A stretch of 64,000 bases of DNA from Ochrobactrum sp. Q0168 (GCF_016427605.1 NZ_JAELXQ010000003.1:186001-250000); one strand, 5' to 3'. Positions 18,907-28,506 are shown, counted from the first letter of the stretch. Made by a program: numbers and translations. Notes: generated by a model from the sequence alone, not told the origin.

Positions 18907-19911
18907 ATGGGGCAGCCACGTGTCGATGTCGTCATTCCGAACTATAATTACGGACGCTATCTCGGTATCTGCGTTCGAAGCGTGCTGTCGCAGGATATCG
19001 AAAACCTGCGGGTGCTGATTATCGACAACGCCTCTACCGATGACAGCGCCGATGTGGCGCGGGCGCTGGCTGCTGAAGATGCGCGGGTGGAGTTATTGCT
19101 CAGACCCGTCAACAAGGGGCAACACGCCTCCTTCAATGATGGTATCGATTGGGCAGACGGCAACTATTTCGTTCTGCTGTGTTCCGACGATTTCATCGTT
19201 CCCGGCGCGTTGCGCCGGGCGCTCGCTGTCATGGAACCCGATCCGACGATTGCTTTTTCCTATGGACGCGACGTTGCTGTGAATGGCGATGCGCCGATCC
19301 CCGCCATTCCGTCCCAGCAGGGCGAAGTGCCTTGCCGCGTCGAGTCTGGTATCGCATTCATAGAGCGCTTTTGTCGGCTCGGCGTGTTTCAGTTGCCGGG
19401 TTCTGCGATGGTTGTCCGTACTGCGGCGCAGAAAGCTGCGGGACACTATGTCGAGGCGCTGCCGCATAGCGACGATTATCACATGTGGCTCCGGCTGGGA
19501 TTGCAGGGCAGGATTGCCGAACTGGACTGTGTTCAGGGCGGTACGCGGTCGCATGGGCAGAACCGTTCGCAGCAATTGCGCGACACGCATCTGCTGCATA
19601 TCCAGCACACGGCGGATGCGGGCGAGTATTTCTTCGCTCGTGAAGGGCGTGTTTTGCCTGATTGCGATACCTTGCATCGCATGGCGCGCCGGGGCATCGC
19701 CGAACGGGCCTATTGGTCGGCCATATCCCACCTGTTGCGTGGGGATCCGGCGTGGTGGCAGCTTTTGAAATTTGCGGTGGCGCAGCGGACGCAGACGGCC
19801 TTTATCCCGCCGATCAATTACCTCCTGCATCGGCCCGATACCAAGCGGCGGCTTCGCAGCTATGTCGATAGCTGGTTAGCTCGCCCTCTGGCGGCGACGG
19901 GGCAGCGCTAA
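18907..19911 (+). CDS. glycosyltransferase family 2
   Basis: A 334-residue GT-A protein with VDVVIPNYNYGRYLGICVRS at the N-terminus, LIIDNASTDDSAD, and the metal/nucleotide site LLCSDDFIVPG. Strong AAGGAG stands ahead of ATG 18907. C-terminal part is helical and lacks membrane segments. It is co-transcribed with Wzx. The last 36 bases overlap the end of the convergent pyruvyl transferase gene. Confidence 0.87.
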   Translation: MGQPRVDVVIPNYNYGRYLGICVRSVLSQDIENLRVLIIDNASTDDSADVARALAAEDARVELLLRPVNKGQHASFNDGIDWADGNYFVLLCSDDFIVPGALRRALAVMEPDPTIAFSYGRDVAVNGDAPIPAIPSQQGEVPCRVESGIAFIERFCRLGVFQLPGSAMVVRTAAQKAAGHYVEALPHSDDYHMWLRLGLQGRIAELDCVQGGTRSHGQNRSQQLRDTHLLHIQHTADAGEYFFAREGRVLPDCDTLHRMARRGIAERAYWSAISHLLRGDPAWWQLLKFAVAQRTQTAFIPPINYLLHRPDTKRRLRSYVDSWLARPLAATGQR

Positions 19912-21105
19912 CGACAGACCTTTCCGCTTTGTGAGAAGTTGCGTGCGCAAGGTCTCTTCCTGCCGGGCAAGTTTCAGCCGGTATTGCGCCACGCCGGCTT
20001 CGACCTTTTCGGCCAGTTCTTCACGCCGGGCGAGCATATCATCGATTTGGGCCAGAATGGTTTGCGTGTCGAACCGCTCGATATGATGGCCAAAGCCGTC
20101 AAGGCCGGTATCGTGCAGCAACGCTTCGTTTTTTGAAGCATAACCGAGCGATATCGCAGGGCGTCCCATGGCCAACGCGCAGACGATGTTGTGATAGCGG
20201 CTGGCAACCACGATATCGGTTTGTGCGATCTGCTGCATCAGCTCATGCAGGGATGCGACGGGCTCCACTATGATCTTCGTGGCATCGGGCGATTGAATCC
20301 GCGCCATCAGATCCCCGATGGCCTGAACGTCGCCTTTATCGCCGGTGAGCAGCCGCACTTCGCGCCCGCTGGCCAGAAGCTTGTCGGCTAGTGCGGCGAT
20401 TTTGCCGAGATAGGTTTCATAGATATCTGAGGCGTTGGCTTCGTGCCGTTTCCAGCCGCGATAGGTCATGACGCCGAGACCCACGCGACCACCAACGCTG
20501 TCATATGCCCTGCTGCTGGCGGGTGGTAGCGCAAAGGCTATGTCTGCGCTCACCACATCGTTCTGCGAACTGACCCCGAGCGACTTCATGAAGTCATGGG
20601 AGATTTCATCGCGATAGGAGCGGAATGCCGCCTTGAGTGCGGCCTTGCGGAAGAAAAAGCGGCTGACCGGATGATCGGCAGGCCCGGCGCCAACGGATAC
20701 GAATGCGAGTTTGGCGCGACCAAGACGTGCGGCCAGACACCAGCGCAAGATGACGAACGGCCAGCCGAACGGACCTTCGTTGAAATCGTCGAGAATGCCC
20801 GTGCCGGGCACGATGATGATATCGAGACCGTGTGCAACCGAAATGGCGGTGAGAAATCCGGCCAGCCGCCGTGGCAGCTGAAGCAGCGCCTTGTCGAGCA
20901 GGCGGATCAGGTCGCTTTCGAGCGCGGGGTTTCCCACCGGCACTGTAGCGACATTGTATTTTTCTGAAATGATATCGGGCCGCGCGCAGATGCAAAGCAA
21001 ATCCGCATCGGGGCAGTTGCGTTTCAGTAATTGCAGCATGGCTTCCAGAGAGCCGTCATTGCCCGCATTGCCGGAACCGAACTGTCCGAAAAGGCCTATT
21101 CTCAT
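19876..21105 (-). CDS. polysaccharide pyruvyl transferase family protein (CsaB/WcaK-like)
   Basis: A 409-residue protein, start ATG 21105 (MRIGLFGQFGSGNAGNDGSL). N-terminal GxFG..GNxGD-like motif, middle ADIAFALPP, and C-terminal ASRYHNIVCALAMGRPAISL are the two GT-B-like halves of the pyruvyl transferase family, which attach pyruvate ketals from phosphoenolpyruvate to sugars. This adds negative charge to the polymer. It is monocistronic on the minus strand and its end overlaps the GT2 end by 36 bases. Confidence 0.85.
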   Translation of the reverse strand: MRIGLFGQFGSGNAGNDGSLEAMLQLLKRNCPDADLLCICARPDIISEKYNVATVPVGNPALESDLIRLLDKALLQLPRRLAGFLTAISVAHGLDIIIVPGTGILDDFNEGPFGWPFVILRWCLAARLGRAKLAFVSVGAGPADHPVSRFFFRKAALKAAFRSYRDEISHDFMKSLGVSSQNDVVSADIAFALPPASSRAYDSVGGRVGLGVMTYRGWKRHEANASDIYETYLGKIAALADKLLASGREVRLLTGDKGDVQAIGDLMARIQSPDATKIIVEPVASLHELMQQIAQTDIVVASRYHNIVCALAMGRPAISLGYASKNEALLHDTGLDGFGHHIERFDTQTILAQIDDMLARREELAEKVEAGVAQYRLKLARQEETLRTQLLTKRKGLSLALPRRRQRAS

Positions 21106-21325
21106 GCGGGTGTCTCCACAAGCGCGTCCAAAGCGCCCCCAAAGCGCCCAATGCACGGTACTCTTGGATTATCGCGCGGGAAAACTGGCAGAAGGGGGAA
21201 GCCCATCGTCTAATGTAGGAGGGTGCATACCTCTCTTACCCCACATGGCCAGAATGCGTCCGCCTGCAAATTCGATACACTGGCAGCGGTATATCAACTT
21301 GCCCCCTCGATATACCGGAACAAGG

Positions 21326-21350
21326 CTTCGAGGGACATTTTCCCTCGAAG
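21326..21350. repeat. perfect 9-bp stem hairpin
   Basis: CTTCGAGGG (21326-21334) and CCCTCGAAG (21342-21350) with a 7-base loop, in the 433-base gap between divergent genes. There is no T-run on either side, so it is not a standard terminator. It stands directly next to the two palindromic repeats and may be part of the same composite element. Confidence 0.5.
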
Positions 21351-21369
21351 TCTGGTTTCCGGGGTCCGA

Positions 21370-21413
21370 GCATTTCCAGCAAAAGTGCGAAGCGGTTTTG
21401 CGCGGGATAATGC
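21370..21413. repeat. dispersed palindromic repeat, copy 1
   Basis: Unit running from GCATTTCC through AGCAAAAGTGCGAAGCGG and TTTTGCG to GGGATAATGC; outer arms GCATT/AATGC and inner AGCAAAA/TTTTGC pair. Copy 1 is itself enclosed by CTGGTTTCCG and CGGAAAACCAG. The same unit recurs 56 bp downstream and at 39521. Similar extragenic palindromes are widespread in Rhizobiales (family knowledge). Confidence 0.7.
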
Positions 21414-21425
21414 GACGGAAAACCA

Positions 21426-21468
21426 GCATTTCCAGCAAAAGTGCGAAGCGGTTTTGCGTTGGAAATGC
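21426..21468. repeat. dispersed palindromic repeat, copy 2
   Basis: Second copy of the unit, same orientation. The first 34 bases are identical to copy 1, and the right arm here is TTGGAAATGC, giving a longer perfect outer stem (GCATTTCCA with TGGAAATGC). Confidence 0.7.
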
Positions 21469-21538
21469 GGACAAAAAGACATTTAGATCGGCACCCCTAT
21501 TCAAGTGAAATGGAGCCGCTCTAAAGGGGGTATTTACG

Positions 21539-22771
21539 ATGAAATGTGCCTACTTCGTGCGCCCGCACATAGGCGGGACCTATTCGGTGTTCACGCGGAT
21601 GCGCGCGTCATTGGCGCGCTCGGACATTGAGCTGCGCTGGCTTGCGACGGGGGCTGCGGGCGACACCGTCAGCGTGCCTGAAGGGCAGGGGCTGGAGGAT
21701 GCCGAGCGGCAGGGTGATGCCATTGACCGAATGGGTGTTCTCGATGAAGAAACCCGCGCCAAGCGCATTGTTGATTTTCTGCGCGATAATCGGTTCGATG
21801 CTGTCTTCGTCAATGTGCTGTCGCAGCGCTTTGAAACCAATCTCGTGCGCTATCTGCCCGCCGATATTCTGCGCGTTATGATCGTCCACAGCATCACGCC
21901 CGGCACTTATGAGGCGGCACGGGCAATCCGCGATCATGTTCATACGACGGTCGGCGTGTCCAACCGCTGCCGCGACGATCTTGTTCGCGGTTACGGTTTC
22001 GATGTGGCGCGAACGCTGGTCATCCCGAACGGGTTGAGCCGTGATCCCCATGTCGGGCGCGCGCCATCGCGCAGCGCTGACGGAAAGCCAATCCGGCTTT
22101 TACATCTTGGCCGTATCGACGACAGTTCCAAAGGTGTGTTCTGGCTGCCCGGTATTTTGCGGCGGCTCAGCTGCGATTATCATCTGACGATTGCAGGCGA
22201 TGGGCCGGACCTCGAAGCGCTGCGCCACAAGCTGGAACCATTCGGCGACAAGGTCAGCTTTACCGGATGGGTCGCGCCTTCCGATGTGTCATGGCTGGTC
22301 AGTCAGCACGATGCGCTGGTCATGCCCTCCCGCTATGAGGGGTGCCCGATGACGCTTATGGAAGCGATGAGCCAGGGTTGCCCGGCCATCGTATCGCGCA
22401 TTGCAGGTGTGACGGATATGATCGTCACCGATGGCGAAGACGGGATGCTCTTCCCGATTGGCGATTGCGGGCGGGCGGCGGCACAGATTGACCGGCTTGC
22501 CGGTGATCCGCAATTGCGCAACCGCATGGCGGAAGCGGCGGTGCGGAAAGTCACTTCGACTTTCGACAGCGATATTGTCGGAGGCGCTTACGTCAATCTG
22601 CTTCAAAAGCTGCACCGGGACCGGCCGGAAATCGCGCCGCCACTGGCGTTGTCGCAATGGTCCATGCCGAATGCGCTGCATAAGAACTTGCGCAGCCGCC
22701 TGCCGCAGCCGGTCAAGAACTGGCTGCGCCGGATAAGGGAACGAATGTATGCGGGATGGTCCGCAGCCTGA
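21539..22771 (+). CDS. glycosyltransferase family 4
   Basis: A 410-residue GT-B protein. C-terminal half shows IRLLHLGRIDDSSKGVFWLP, TIAGDGPDLEALRHKL, VSFTGWVAPSDV and the donor site PSRYEGCPMTLMEAMSQGCP. N-terminal half is short and unusual (MKCAYFVRPHIGGTYSVFTR). Start ATG 21539 has AAAGGGGG about eight bases upstream. It heads a plus-strand operon with the aminotransferase and the secreted hydrolase. Confidence 0.88.
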   Translation: MKCAYFVRPHIGGTYSVFTRMRASLARSDIELRWLATGAAGDTVSVPEGQGLEDAERQGDAIDRMGVLDEETRAKRIVDFLRDNRFDAVFVNVLSQRFETNLVRYLPADILRVMIVHSITPGTYEAARAIRDHVHTTVGVSNRCRDDLVRGYGFDVARTLVIPNGLSRDPHVGRAPSRSADGKPIRLLHLGRIDDSSKGVFWLPGILRRLSCDYHLTIAGDGPDLEALRHKLEPFGDKVSFTGWVAPSDVSWLVSQHDALVMPSRYEGCPMTLMEAMSQGCPAIVSRIAGVTDMIVTDGEDGMLFPIGDCGRAAAQIDRLAGDPQLRNRMAEAAVRKVTSTFDSDIVGGAYVNLLQKLHRDRPEIAPPLALSQWSMPNALHKNLRSRLPQPVKNWLRRIRERMYAGWSAA

Positions 22772-22801
22772 CCGGCTGCCGAGCAATCGAAGGATTTCGC
22801 T

Positions 22802-24160
22802 ATGAATCTGTTCACATCGCAGTTTCGCAATTCCCAATTGCTGGGCAGCAAGGCCCATGCGCTTATACCCGGCGGTTGCCACACCTATGCCAAGGGCGAC
22901 GATCAATACCCGGTTCTGGCGCCGGGATTCATCCAGCGCGGTTGCGGTTCGCATGTCTTCGATGTCGATGGCAATGAATATATCGAATATGGCATGGGCA
23001 ACCGAGCCGTGGGATTGGGCCATGCCTATCCGCCGGTCTTGAGGGCTGTGCGTGATGCGTTGGAGGATGGGTGTAACTTCACGCGCCCCAGCGCCATCGA
23101 GGTGGATTGCGCGGAGCGCTTTCTCGAACTGATCGACACTGCCGAAATGGTCAAGTTCTGCAAGGATGGTTCGGACGCCACATCCGGCGCAATGCGTCTG
23201 GCACGCGCCTATACCGGACGCGACATGGTCGCCTGTTGTGCGGATCATCCGTTCTTTTCCACTGATGACTGGTTTATCGGCACGACGCAGATGAATGCGG
23301 GTATTCCGGCATCCGTTTCGACCCTGACGGCGACCTTCCGCTATAATGATCTTGCCAGCGTAAAGGCTCTGTTCGAGGATTATCCCGGGCGCATTGCGGC
23401 CATTATTCTGGAACCGGCGCGGGCCGATGATCCGAAGGACAATTTTCTGCATGAAGCGATGCGCATCGCCCATGAAAATGGTGCGCTGTTCGTGCTTGAC
23501 GAGATGATTACCGGCTTCCGCTGGCACAGGCAGGGCGCGCAGAAACTCTATGATATTGTTCCGGACCTTTCCTGTTTCGGCAAGGCGCTCGGTAATGGTT
23601 TTGCCATTTCGGCGCTTGCGGGCAAGGCGGAATATATGCAGCTCGGCGGCCTCATTCAGACGGAATTTCCGCGTGTGTTCCTACTGTCCACCACGCACGG
23701 CGCTGAAACCCATGCCTTGGCAGCCGCTATGGCGACAATGGCGGTTTATCGCGATGAACCGGTTATCGAGCACCTGTATGAACAGGGGGCCAAGCTTGCG
23801 AGCGGTATGAACGAGGCGATCACCCGCCACGGCTTAAGCAACTATGTCAGCACGGTTGGACGCGACAGTTGCCTCGCCTATGCGACGCTGGACGAAACCG
23901 GCGCGCCATCGCAGGCGTTCCGCTCCCTGTTTCTTCAGGAGACCATCCGGCGTGGTGTGTTGATGCCTTCGCTGGTGCTTAGTTATACCCATAGCGATGA
24001 TGATATCGCGAAGACGGTCGATGCGATTGACGGCGCTCTTGCTATCTATGCGCGGGCGCTGAATGACGGTGTCGAGACCTATCTGACAGGACGTCCATCG
24101 CAGGTGGTCTATCGCCGCTTCAATGAAAACGTGAATGCATGTCCGCCCGCGACGCTATGA
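22802..24160 (+). CDS. class III aminotransferase (glutamate-1-semialdehyde aminomutase-like)
   Basis: A 452-residue fold-type I PLP enzyme. Motifs: FDVDGNEYIEYGMGNRAVGL, KFCKDGSDATSGAMRLAR, LFVLDEMITGFRW (Asp that pairs with the PLP ring) and CFGKALGNGF with the Schiff-base lysine at 261. In heme synthesis HemL isomerises glutamate-1-semialdehyde, but Rhizobiales use the Shemin (ALA synthase) route and this copy lies inside a polysaccharide operon. It more likely transaminates a keto-sugar or supplies an amino substituent; this is an inference. AAGGA stands about nine bases before the ATG. Confidence 0.85.
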   Translation: MNLFTSQFRNSQLLGSKAHALIPGGCHTYAKGDDQYPVLAPGFIQRGCGSHVFDVDGNEYIEYGMGNRAVGLGHAYPPVLRAVRDALEDGCNFTRPSAIEVDCAERFLELIDTAEMVKFCKDGSDATSGAMRLARAYTGRDMVACCADHPFFSTDDWFIGTTQMNAGIPASVSTLTATFRYNDLASVKALFEDYPGRIAAIILEPARADDPKDNFLHEAMRIAHENGALFVLDEMITGFRWHRQGAQKLYDIVPDLSCFGKALGNGFAISALAGKAEYMQLGGLIQTEFPRVFLLSTTHGAETHALAAAMATMAVYRDEPVIEHLYEQGAKLASGMNEAITRHGLSNYVSTVGRDSCLAYATLDETGAPSQAFRSLFLQETIRRGVLMPSLVLSYTHSDDDIAKTVDAIDGALAIYARALNDGVETYLTGRPSQVVYRRFNENVNACPPATL

Positions 24161-25476
24161 GAGGGATGCTGGCAGGTTTGCTTGCGTTTGTGTTGCTGAA
24201 TGGGGCGACGCAAGCCGCGACGGAGGTCAAGCTGCCGATCCATGTCAGCGAAAGCCACCGCTATTTTGAAGATGCATCGGGTAAGCCATTTCTGATGCAG
24301 GGCGACACCGCATGGTCATTGATCGTCCAGCTGAAACGCGATGACGTTGAGCTCTACCTGAAAGACCGTCGCAAACGCGGCTTCAACACCCTGTTGGTCA
24401 ATCTTCTGGAGCATCAGTTTTCCAGCAATCCGCCTGCCAATGCCTATGGCGACAAGCCGTTTAAAGATGCCGCTTTCGGCGCGATCAATCCGCGTTATTT
24501 CGATCATGCCGCATGGGTGATCGAGCGGGCGCAGGCGCTCGGCTTTGTGGTCTTGCTGGCCCCGGCCTATCTCGGCGCAAATGGTGGTGGGCAGGGCTGG
24601 TATCTGGAAATCGAAGCCGCAGGACCGGCACGGATGCGCGCCTATGGCGAGGCGGTAGCACGTCGCTTTTTCAAATATTCCAACATTGTCTGGGTGTTGG
24701 GCGGCGATTTTGATGCGCCGGATAAACGGCTGGTGTCCAGTCTGGCGGATGGTATCGCTGCGGTTTTGCCGAATGCGCTGCAAACCGTGCATACGCGGCG
24801 CAATAGCAAGACAGCCGAGATTTGGTCCGACGCCAAGTGGCTCTCCATCGACACTGTTTATGACTATGACAACGTTCATGGCTCTGTGCTTGCCCGGACC
24901 AAAGATAACCGGATGCCGGTCATTCTGATTGAGACGCTCTACGAGAATGAGCATGGCACAAAGGCGCAGTTGATCCGCCAGAACGCCTATGGCGCGCTGC
25001 TGGCCGGAGCGGTCGGGCAGTTCTTCGGCAATAGTCCGATCTGGCACTTTGGCGGCCCGGGCGTGTTCGACTCTGATCGTGACTGGCGGCAAGAGCTGGA
25101 CAGCCCCGGCGCGCGGTCGATGACGGTTCTGCGAAAGCTGTTTGCTGTCTTGCCATGGACCGATCTTCAGCCTGACCGCAGCGGCCAGATTACGGCTGCG
25201 CAAAACCTTTACGCCGCTTCTTTTGCAGGCGGAACAGGGGCCGTGATCTATGGCGAGGCAGGCAGCTTTTCCGTTAGCAAAGCCGTGGTGAAGGCAGGCC
25301 TTGATGTCACATGGATCGACCCTTCTTCCGGGGTTGGGACGCAAGCCGCCACGCCGCACGAAGACGACCAGACGCTGACGTTCCGCGCCCCCGCAGAAAA
25401 GAATGCTGGAGGCGATGGCGACTGGATTTTGCTGATCGGCAAGCCGGGCCAGTTTGCGCTTAACCGAAAGGGGTAG
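24157..25476 (+). CDS. secreted DUF4038 / GH140-like glycoside hydrolase
   Basis: About 439 residues. ATG 24157 overlaps the aminotransferase stop (ATGA); ATG 24139 in the same frame would add six residues. A Sec signal peptide (MRGMLAGLLAFVLLNGATQA) is followed by the (beta/alpha)8 domain: FLMQGDTAWSLI, RGFNTLLVNLLEHQF, IVWVLGGDFD and VILIETLYENEH, matching the Asp and Glu catalytic regions of DUF4038/GH140 apiosidase-type enzymes. The C-terminal part looks like the collagen-binding-type beta domain often found there. Secretion and operon position suggest trimming or release of the exopolysaccharide. The bond cleaved is not known. Confidence 0.8.
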   Translation: MRGMLAGLLAFVLLNGATQAATEVKLPIHVSESHRYFEDASGKPFLMQGDTAWSLIVQLKRDDVELYLKDRRKRGFNTLLVNLLEHQFSSNPPANAYGDKPFKDAAFGAINPRYFDHAAWVIERAQALGFVVLLAPAYLGANGGGQGWYLEIEAAGPARMRAYGEAVARRFFKYSNIVWVLGGDFDAPDKRLVSSLADGIAAVLPNALQTVHTRRNSKTAEIWSDAKWLSIDTVYDYDNVHGSVLARTKDNRMPVILIETLYENEHGTKAQLIRQNAYGALLAGAVGQFFGNSPIWHFGGPGVFDSDRDWRQELDSPGARSMTVLRKLFAVLPWTDLQPDRSGQITAAQNLYAASFAGGTGAVIYGEAGSFSVSKAVVKAGLDVTWIDPSSGVGTQAATPHEDDQTLTFRAPAEKNAGGDGDWILLIGKPGQFALNRKG

Positions 25477-25598
25477 GCGCTACGCCCTTTCGCTGCGGTG
25501 CTCCCCGCTTGTCTTTAACCGGATATGCCTTCGGTCAAATCGCTACCCCCACTGCTGCGTGATTAACTTGGATTATTGGGGATGCAGAGGAAACGACT

Positions 25599-26660
25599 AT
25601 GAAAGTGCTGGTTACCGGAAGTCAGGGCTATATCGGATCGGTCATGGTGCCGATCCTTATTCATGCGGGCCACGAGGTGTCGGGCTACGATATCGGTCTT
25701 TACGAACACTGCCTGTTCGAAGAAGGTGGCGCGGTCCTTCATGTGCCGACGCTGCGCAAGGATGTGCGCGATGTGTCGCCGCGCGATCTGGAAGGTTTCG
25801 ATGCAGTTATTCATCTGGCCGCGCTGTCGAACGATCCGTTGGGCAATCTCAATGAAGAACTGACCTATGATATCAACCATCGCGCCAGCGTGGCAATGGC
25901 GAAAGCCGCCAAGCGTGCGGGCGTGGGGCGGTTTCTCTTCGCATCGTCCTGCAGCAATTATGGCATCAGCGATGCCGACCTGATCGACGAAACCGGCGAG
26001 CTGAAGCCGGTGACGGCCTATGGCCGCTCGAAGGTGCGCGCTGAGCAGGAAATCCGTGAACTGGCTGATGCAGATTTCTGCCCGGTCTATCTGCGGCCCG
26101 CAACAGCCTATGGCGTGTCGCCTTTCCTGCGCTTCGATATTGTGTTGAACAATCTCGTTGCCTGGGCGGTGACTAAGGGGCTGATCTATCTGAAATCAGA
26201 TGGCACGCCATGGCGGCCCATCGTGCACATTCGCGATATTTCCCGTGCTTTCATGGCGGCCATGGAAGCACCACGCGAGAAGGTCTTCAATGAAGCCTTC
26301 AATGTTGGTTCTACCGAACACAATTACCGTATTCGTGATATTGCAGGCATTGTAGCCGCGACGGTGCCCGATTGCCGAATTGAGTTCGCGGAAGATGCCG
26401 GGCCGGATACACGCTCCTACCGCGTGAGCTTCGAGAAACTGGCGCGGGTTCTGCCCCATGCAAAGCCGCAATGGGATGCGGCGGCTGGTGCTGAAGAATT
26501 GCTCGCAGCCTATAGCCGCTCAACCTTGACTCTTGAGGAGTTCGAAGGGCCAAGGTTCCAGCGCATCGCCCATATTCGCAAGCTTTTGGAGGAGGGCGTT
26601 CTCGACAGCGATTTGCGGCGCGTCGAGCTTATGCAGCCGCCACTCAGAGCAATCGCATGA
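25599..26660 (+). CDS. NAD-dependent epimerase/dehydratase (extended SDR)
   Basis: A 353-residue extended [23 protein letters not shown] (GxxGxxG), [26 protein letters not shown] and catalytic TAYGRSK (Tyr/Lys). A C-terminal substrate domain includes [15 protein letters not shown]. The active site pattern fits 4-epimerases, reductases or 4,6-dehydratases of nucleotide sugars. No separate CDP-glucose 4,6-dehydratase is seen in the window, so this enzyme may fill that step for the nucleotidyltransferase at 30118, which is an inference. AGAGGAAA precedes the start. The next gene overlaps by 4 bases. Confidence 0.87.
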   Translation: MKVLVTGSQGYIGSVMVPILIHAGHEVSGYDIGLYEHCLFEEGGAVLHVPTLRKDVRDVSPRDLEGFDAVIHLAALSNDPLGNLNEELTYDINHRASVAMAKAAKRAGVGRFLFASSCSNYGISDADLIDETGELKPVTAYGRSKVRAEQEIRELADADFCPVYLRPATAYGVSPFLRFDIVLNNLVAWAVTKGLIYLKSDGTPWRPIVHIRDISRAFMAAMEAPREKVFNEAFNVGSTEHNYRIRDIAGIVAATVPDCRIEFAEDAGPDTRSYRVSFEKLARVLPHAKPQWDAAAGAEELLAAYSRSTLTLEEFEGPRFQRIAHIRKLLEEGVLDSDLRRVELMQPPLRAIA

Positions 26661-27976
26661 TGGATGCGCGGCCAGCAATCATGGACATGCACCGGTCTCC
26701 AGACGGGCAGGCGATCTATGATCTGGCCGCGCAGCTTTATCCGATCTGTCGCAGTCTGACGGGCGAAGGCGTGCGGGAAACGCTCGCCCTTATCGGTGGA
26801 TATCTGCCGCTGGAGATTCATGAGGTGCCAACCGGCACCCCGCTTTTCGACTGGAAAGCGCCGCAGGAATGGGTGATCCGCGAAGCCTATATTGCAGATA
26901 ACAACGGCCAGCGGGTCGTCGATTTTGCGCGGCACAATCTGCATGTGGTGAATTTCAGTATGCCTGTGCGAACAAGGCTTTCGCTCGAAGCCTTGAAGAT
27001 CCACATTCACACGCTGCCCGATCAGCCCGACCTCATTCCTTATCGCACCTGTTATCATGCGGAGGACTGGGGTTTCTGCATGGCGCATACTGACTTTCTG
27101 GCAATGGCCGAAGGCGAATATGACGTGGTTATCGACGCCGAGCGGCGCGACGGCGCGCTTGTCTATGGAGAGTTCACCCATCGCGGAACAACGGACGAGA
27201 TTTTTCTTATCTCCGCGCATCTTTGCCACCCCTCGCTTGCCAATGACAATTGCTCCGGTCTGGCATTGCTGACGCTTCTGGGGGCGGCGCTGAAAGCTCG
27301 CTCCACGCGGCTGACTTATCGCTTTCTGTTCGGCCCGGCGACATTCGGCGCGCTTGCGTGGTTGTGCCAGAACGAGCCCAATCTTGATCGTGTCAGCCAC
27401 GGCATGGTCCTGTCCTGCGTTGGGGATGATGGCGGGCCGAATTACAAGCGCAGCCGTCGCGGCAATGCGACGATCGACCGGATCATGGGACAGGTGCTCG
27501 CGCAATCCGGTCTGGCTGGCGCGACGATGCATGATTTCTGGCCCTATGGTTATGATGAAAGGCAGTTCTGTTCGCCAGGATTCAACCTGCCGGTCGGCAT
27601 GTTCCAGCGCAGCCTTTATGGCACTTTCCCTGAATATCACACCTCTGCGGACAATTTGGATTTCATCAAGCCGGAATGTCTTGAGCAATCCTTCAATCTC
27701 ATCATGCAGGCTATTGAAATAGCGGAACGAAACTGGGTTCCGCTCAACACCTCGCCCAAGGGCGAGCCGCAGCTTGGACGCCGTGGGCTATACGGCAAGA
27801 CCGGCGGGGGCAGCCGGGCCGCGCCGGAAGCGATGGGCATGCTTTGGGGTCTCAATCTGGCTGACGGCAGCGCGTCGCTTCTCGATATGGCCGAGCGGTC
27901 GAAACTGCCTTTCGCAACGCTCGCCGTTGCTGCGGACAGATTGCGCGATGCGGAATTGCTGATCGAGTTGAAGTAG
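26657..27976 (+). CDS. DUF4910 aminopeptidase-like protein
   Basis: A 439-residue cytosolic protein of the DUF4910 (formerly DUF2172) family, related in fold to M28 zinc aminopeptidases. Candidate metal ligands are in [17 protein letters not shown] (His, Asp) and [10 protein letters not shown] (His); [11 protein letters not shown] and the C-terminal winged-helix-like region follow. It has no signal peptide. It is coupled to the SDR gene by ATGA. Members recur in surface-sugar loci with nucleotidyltransferase and C-methyltransferase genes (from memory), which points to processing of a sugar or lipid intermediate instead of a peptide. No activity has been shown to my knowledge. Confidence 0.8.
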   Translation: MMDARPAIMDMHRSPDGQAIYDLAAQLYPICRSLTGEGVRETLALIGGYLPLEIHEVPTGTPLFDWKAPQEWVIREAYIADNNGQRVVDFARHNLHVVNFSMPVRTRLSLEALKIHIHTLPDQPDLIPYRTCYHAEDWGFCMAHTDFLAMAEGEYDVVIDAERRDGALVYGEFTHRGTTDEIFLISAHLCHPSLANDNCSGLALLTLLGAALKARSTRLTYRFLFGPATFGALAWLCQNEPNLDRVSHGMVLSCVGDDGGPNYKRSRRGNATIDRIMGQVLAQSGLAGATMHDFWPYGYDERQFCSPGFNLPVGMFQRSLYGTFPEYHTSADNLDFIKPECLEQSFNLIMQAIEIAERNWVPLNTSPKGEPQLGRRGLYGKTGGGSRAAPEAMGMLWGLNLADGSASLLDMAERSKLPFATLAVAADRLRDAELLIELK

Positions 27977-27981
27977 TGGCC

Positions 27982-28506
27982 CTAAATTAGTGGCCAAGAA
28001 CGATCCTTGTCCGAAATGACGCTGGGTTGGTTCGGCCAAGGTATGCCGAGCGCCGGATCGTTATAGCGCAGGCCCGTTGCGTGATCCGGCGTATAGGGAT
28101 GCGAGATCATGTAGCGGATGAGGACATTATCGGTAAGCGCCTGAAATCCATGGGCGCAGCCTTCCGGAATATAAAGCTGCAGGCCGTTCTCCGCTGAAAG
28201 CTCCAGGCCAACCCAGCGCATATAGGTAGGCGATTTGGGCCGTATATCCACCAATACATCCCAGACGGTGCCTTGCAGGCAGGTCACCAGTTTCGTCTCA
28301 GAATGCGGATCGTTTTGATAATGCAAACCGCGCAAGGTGCCTTTCTCCCGCGAAAAGGAAAGGCTGTGTTGCGGATAGTGGGTTTCCATCTGCCGTTCGG
28401 CAAAATCTGCTTCGGAATAAACGCGTGTAAACCAGCCGCGCTCATCTTCAAGCCGGTCCGGCTCGATAGACCAAGCGCCATCGATGTTTAAAGAAGTAAA
28501 CCGCAT
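27982..28506 (-). CDS. RmlC-like nucleotide-sugar 3,5-epimerase
   Basis: A 174-residue cupin. Family residues: DERGWFTRVYSEADF, the catalytic His in GTLRGLHYQ, Asp in VWDVLVDIRPKSPTY, and LYIPEGCAHGFQAL. RmlC converts dTDP-4-keto-6-deoxyglucose to the L-lyxo form; related proteins act on CDP- or dTDP-sugars and can be 3- or 5-epimerases only. No rmlA, B or D genes are in the window, so its donor probably comes from the neighbouring pathway. It lies in opposite orientation, ending 5 bases from the DUF4910 gene. Confidence 0.87.
   Translation of the reverse strand: MRFTSLNIDGAWSIEPDRLEDERGWFTRVYSEADFAERQMETHYPQHSLSFSREKGTLRGLHYQNDPHSETKLVTCLQGTVWDVLVDIRPKSPTYMRWVGLELSAENGLQLYIPEGCAHGFQALTDNVLIRYMISHPYTPDHATGLRYNDPALGIPWPNQPSVISDKDRSWPLI

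Noticed and set aside
22289..23527. Open frame of 412 codons on the minus strand
   Set aside because: Covers the ends of the GT4 and aminotransferase genes in antisense; His/Arg-rich composition typical of a shadow.
22802..24160. Assignment as hemL of heme biosynthesis
   Set aside because: Rhizobiales normally make ALA by ALA synthase, and the gene is embedded in a polysaccharide operon, so only the family name is kept.
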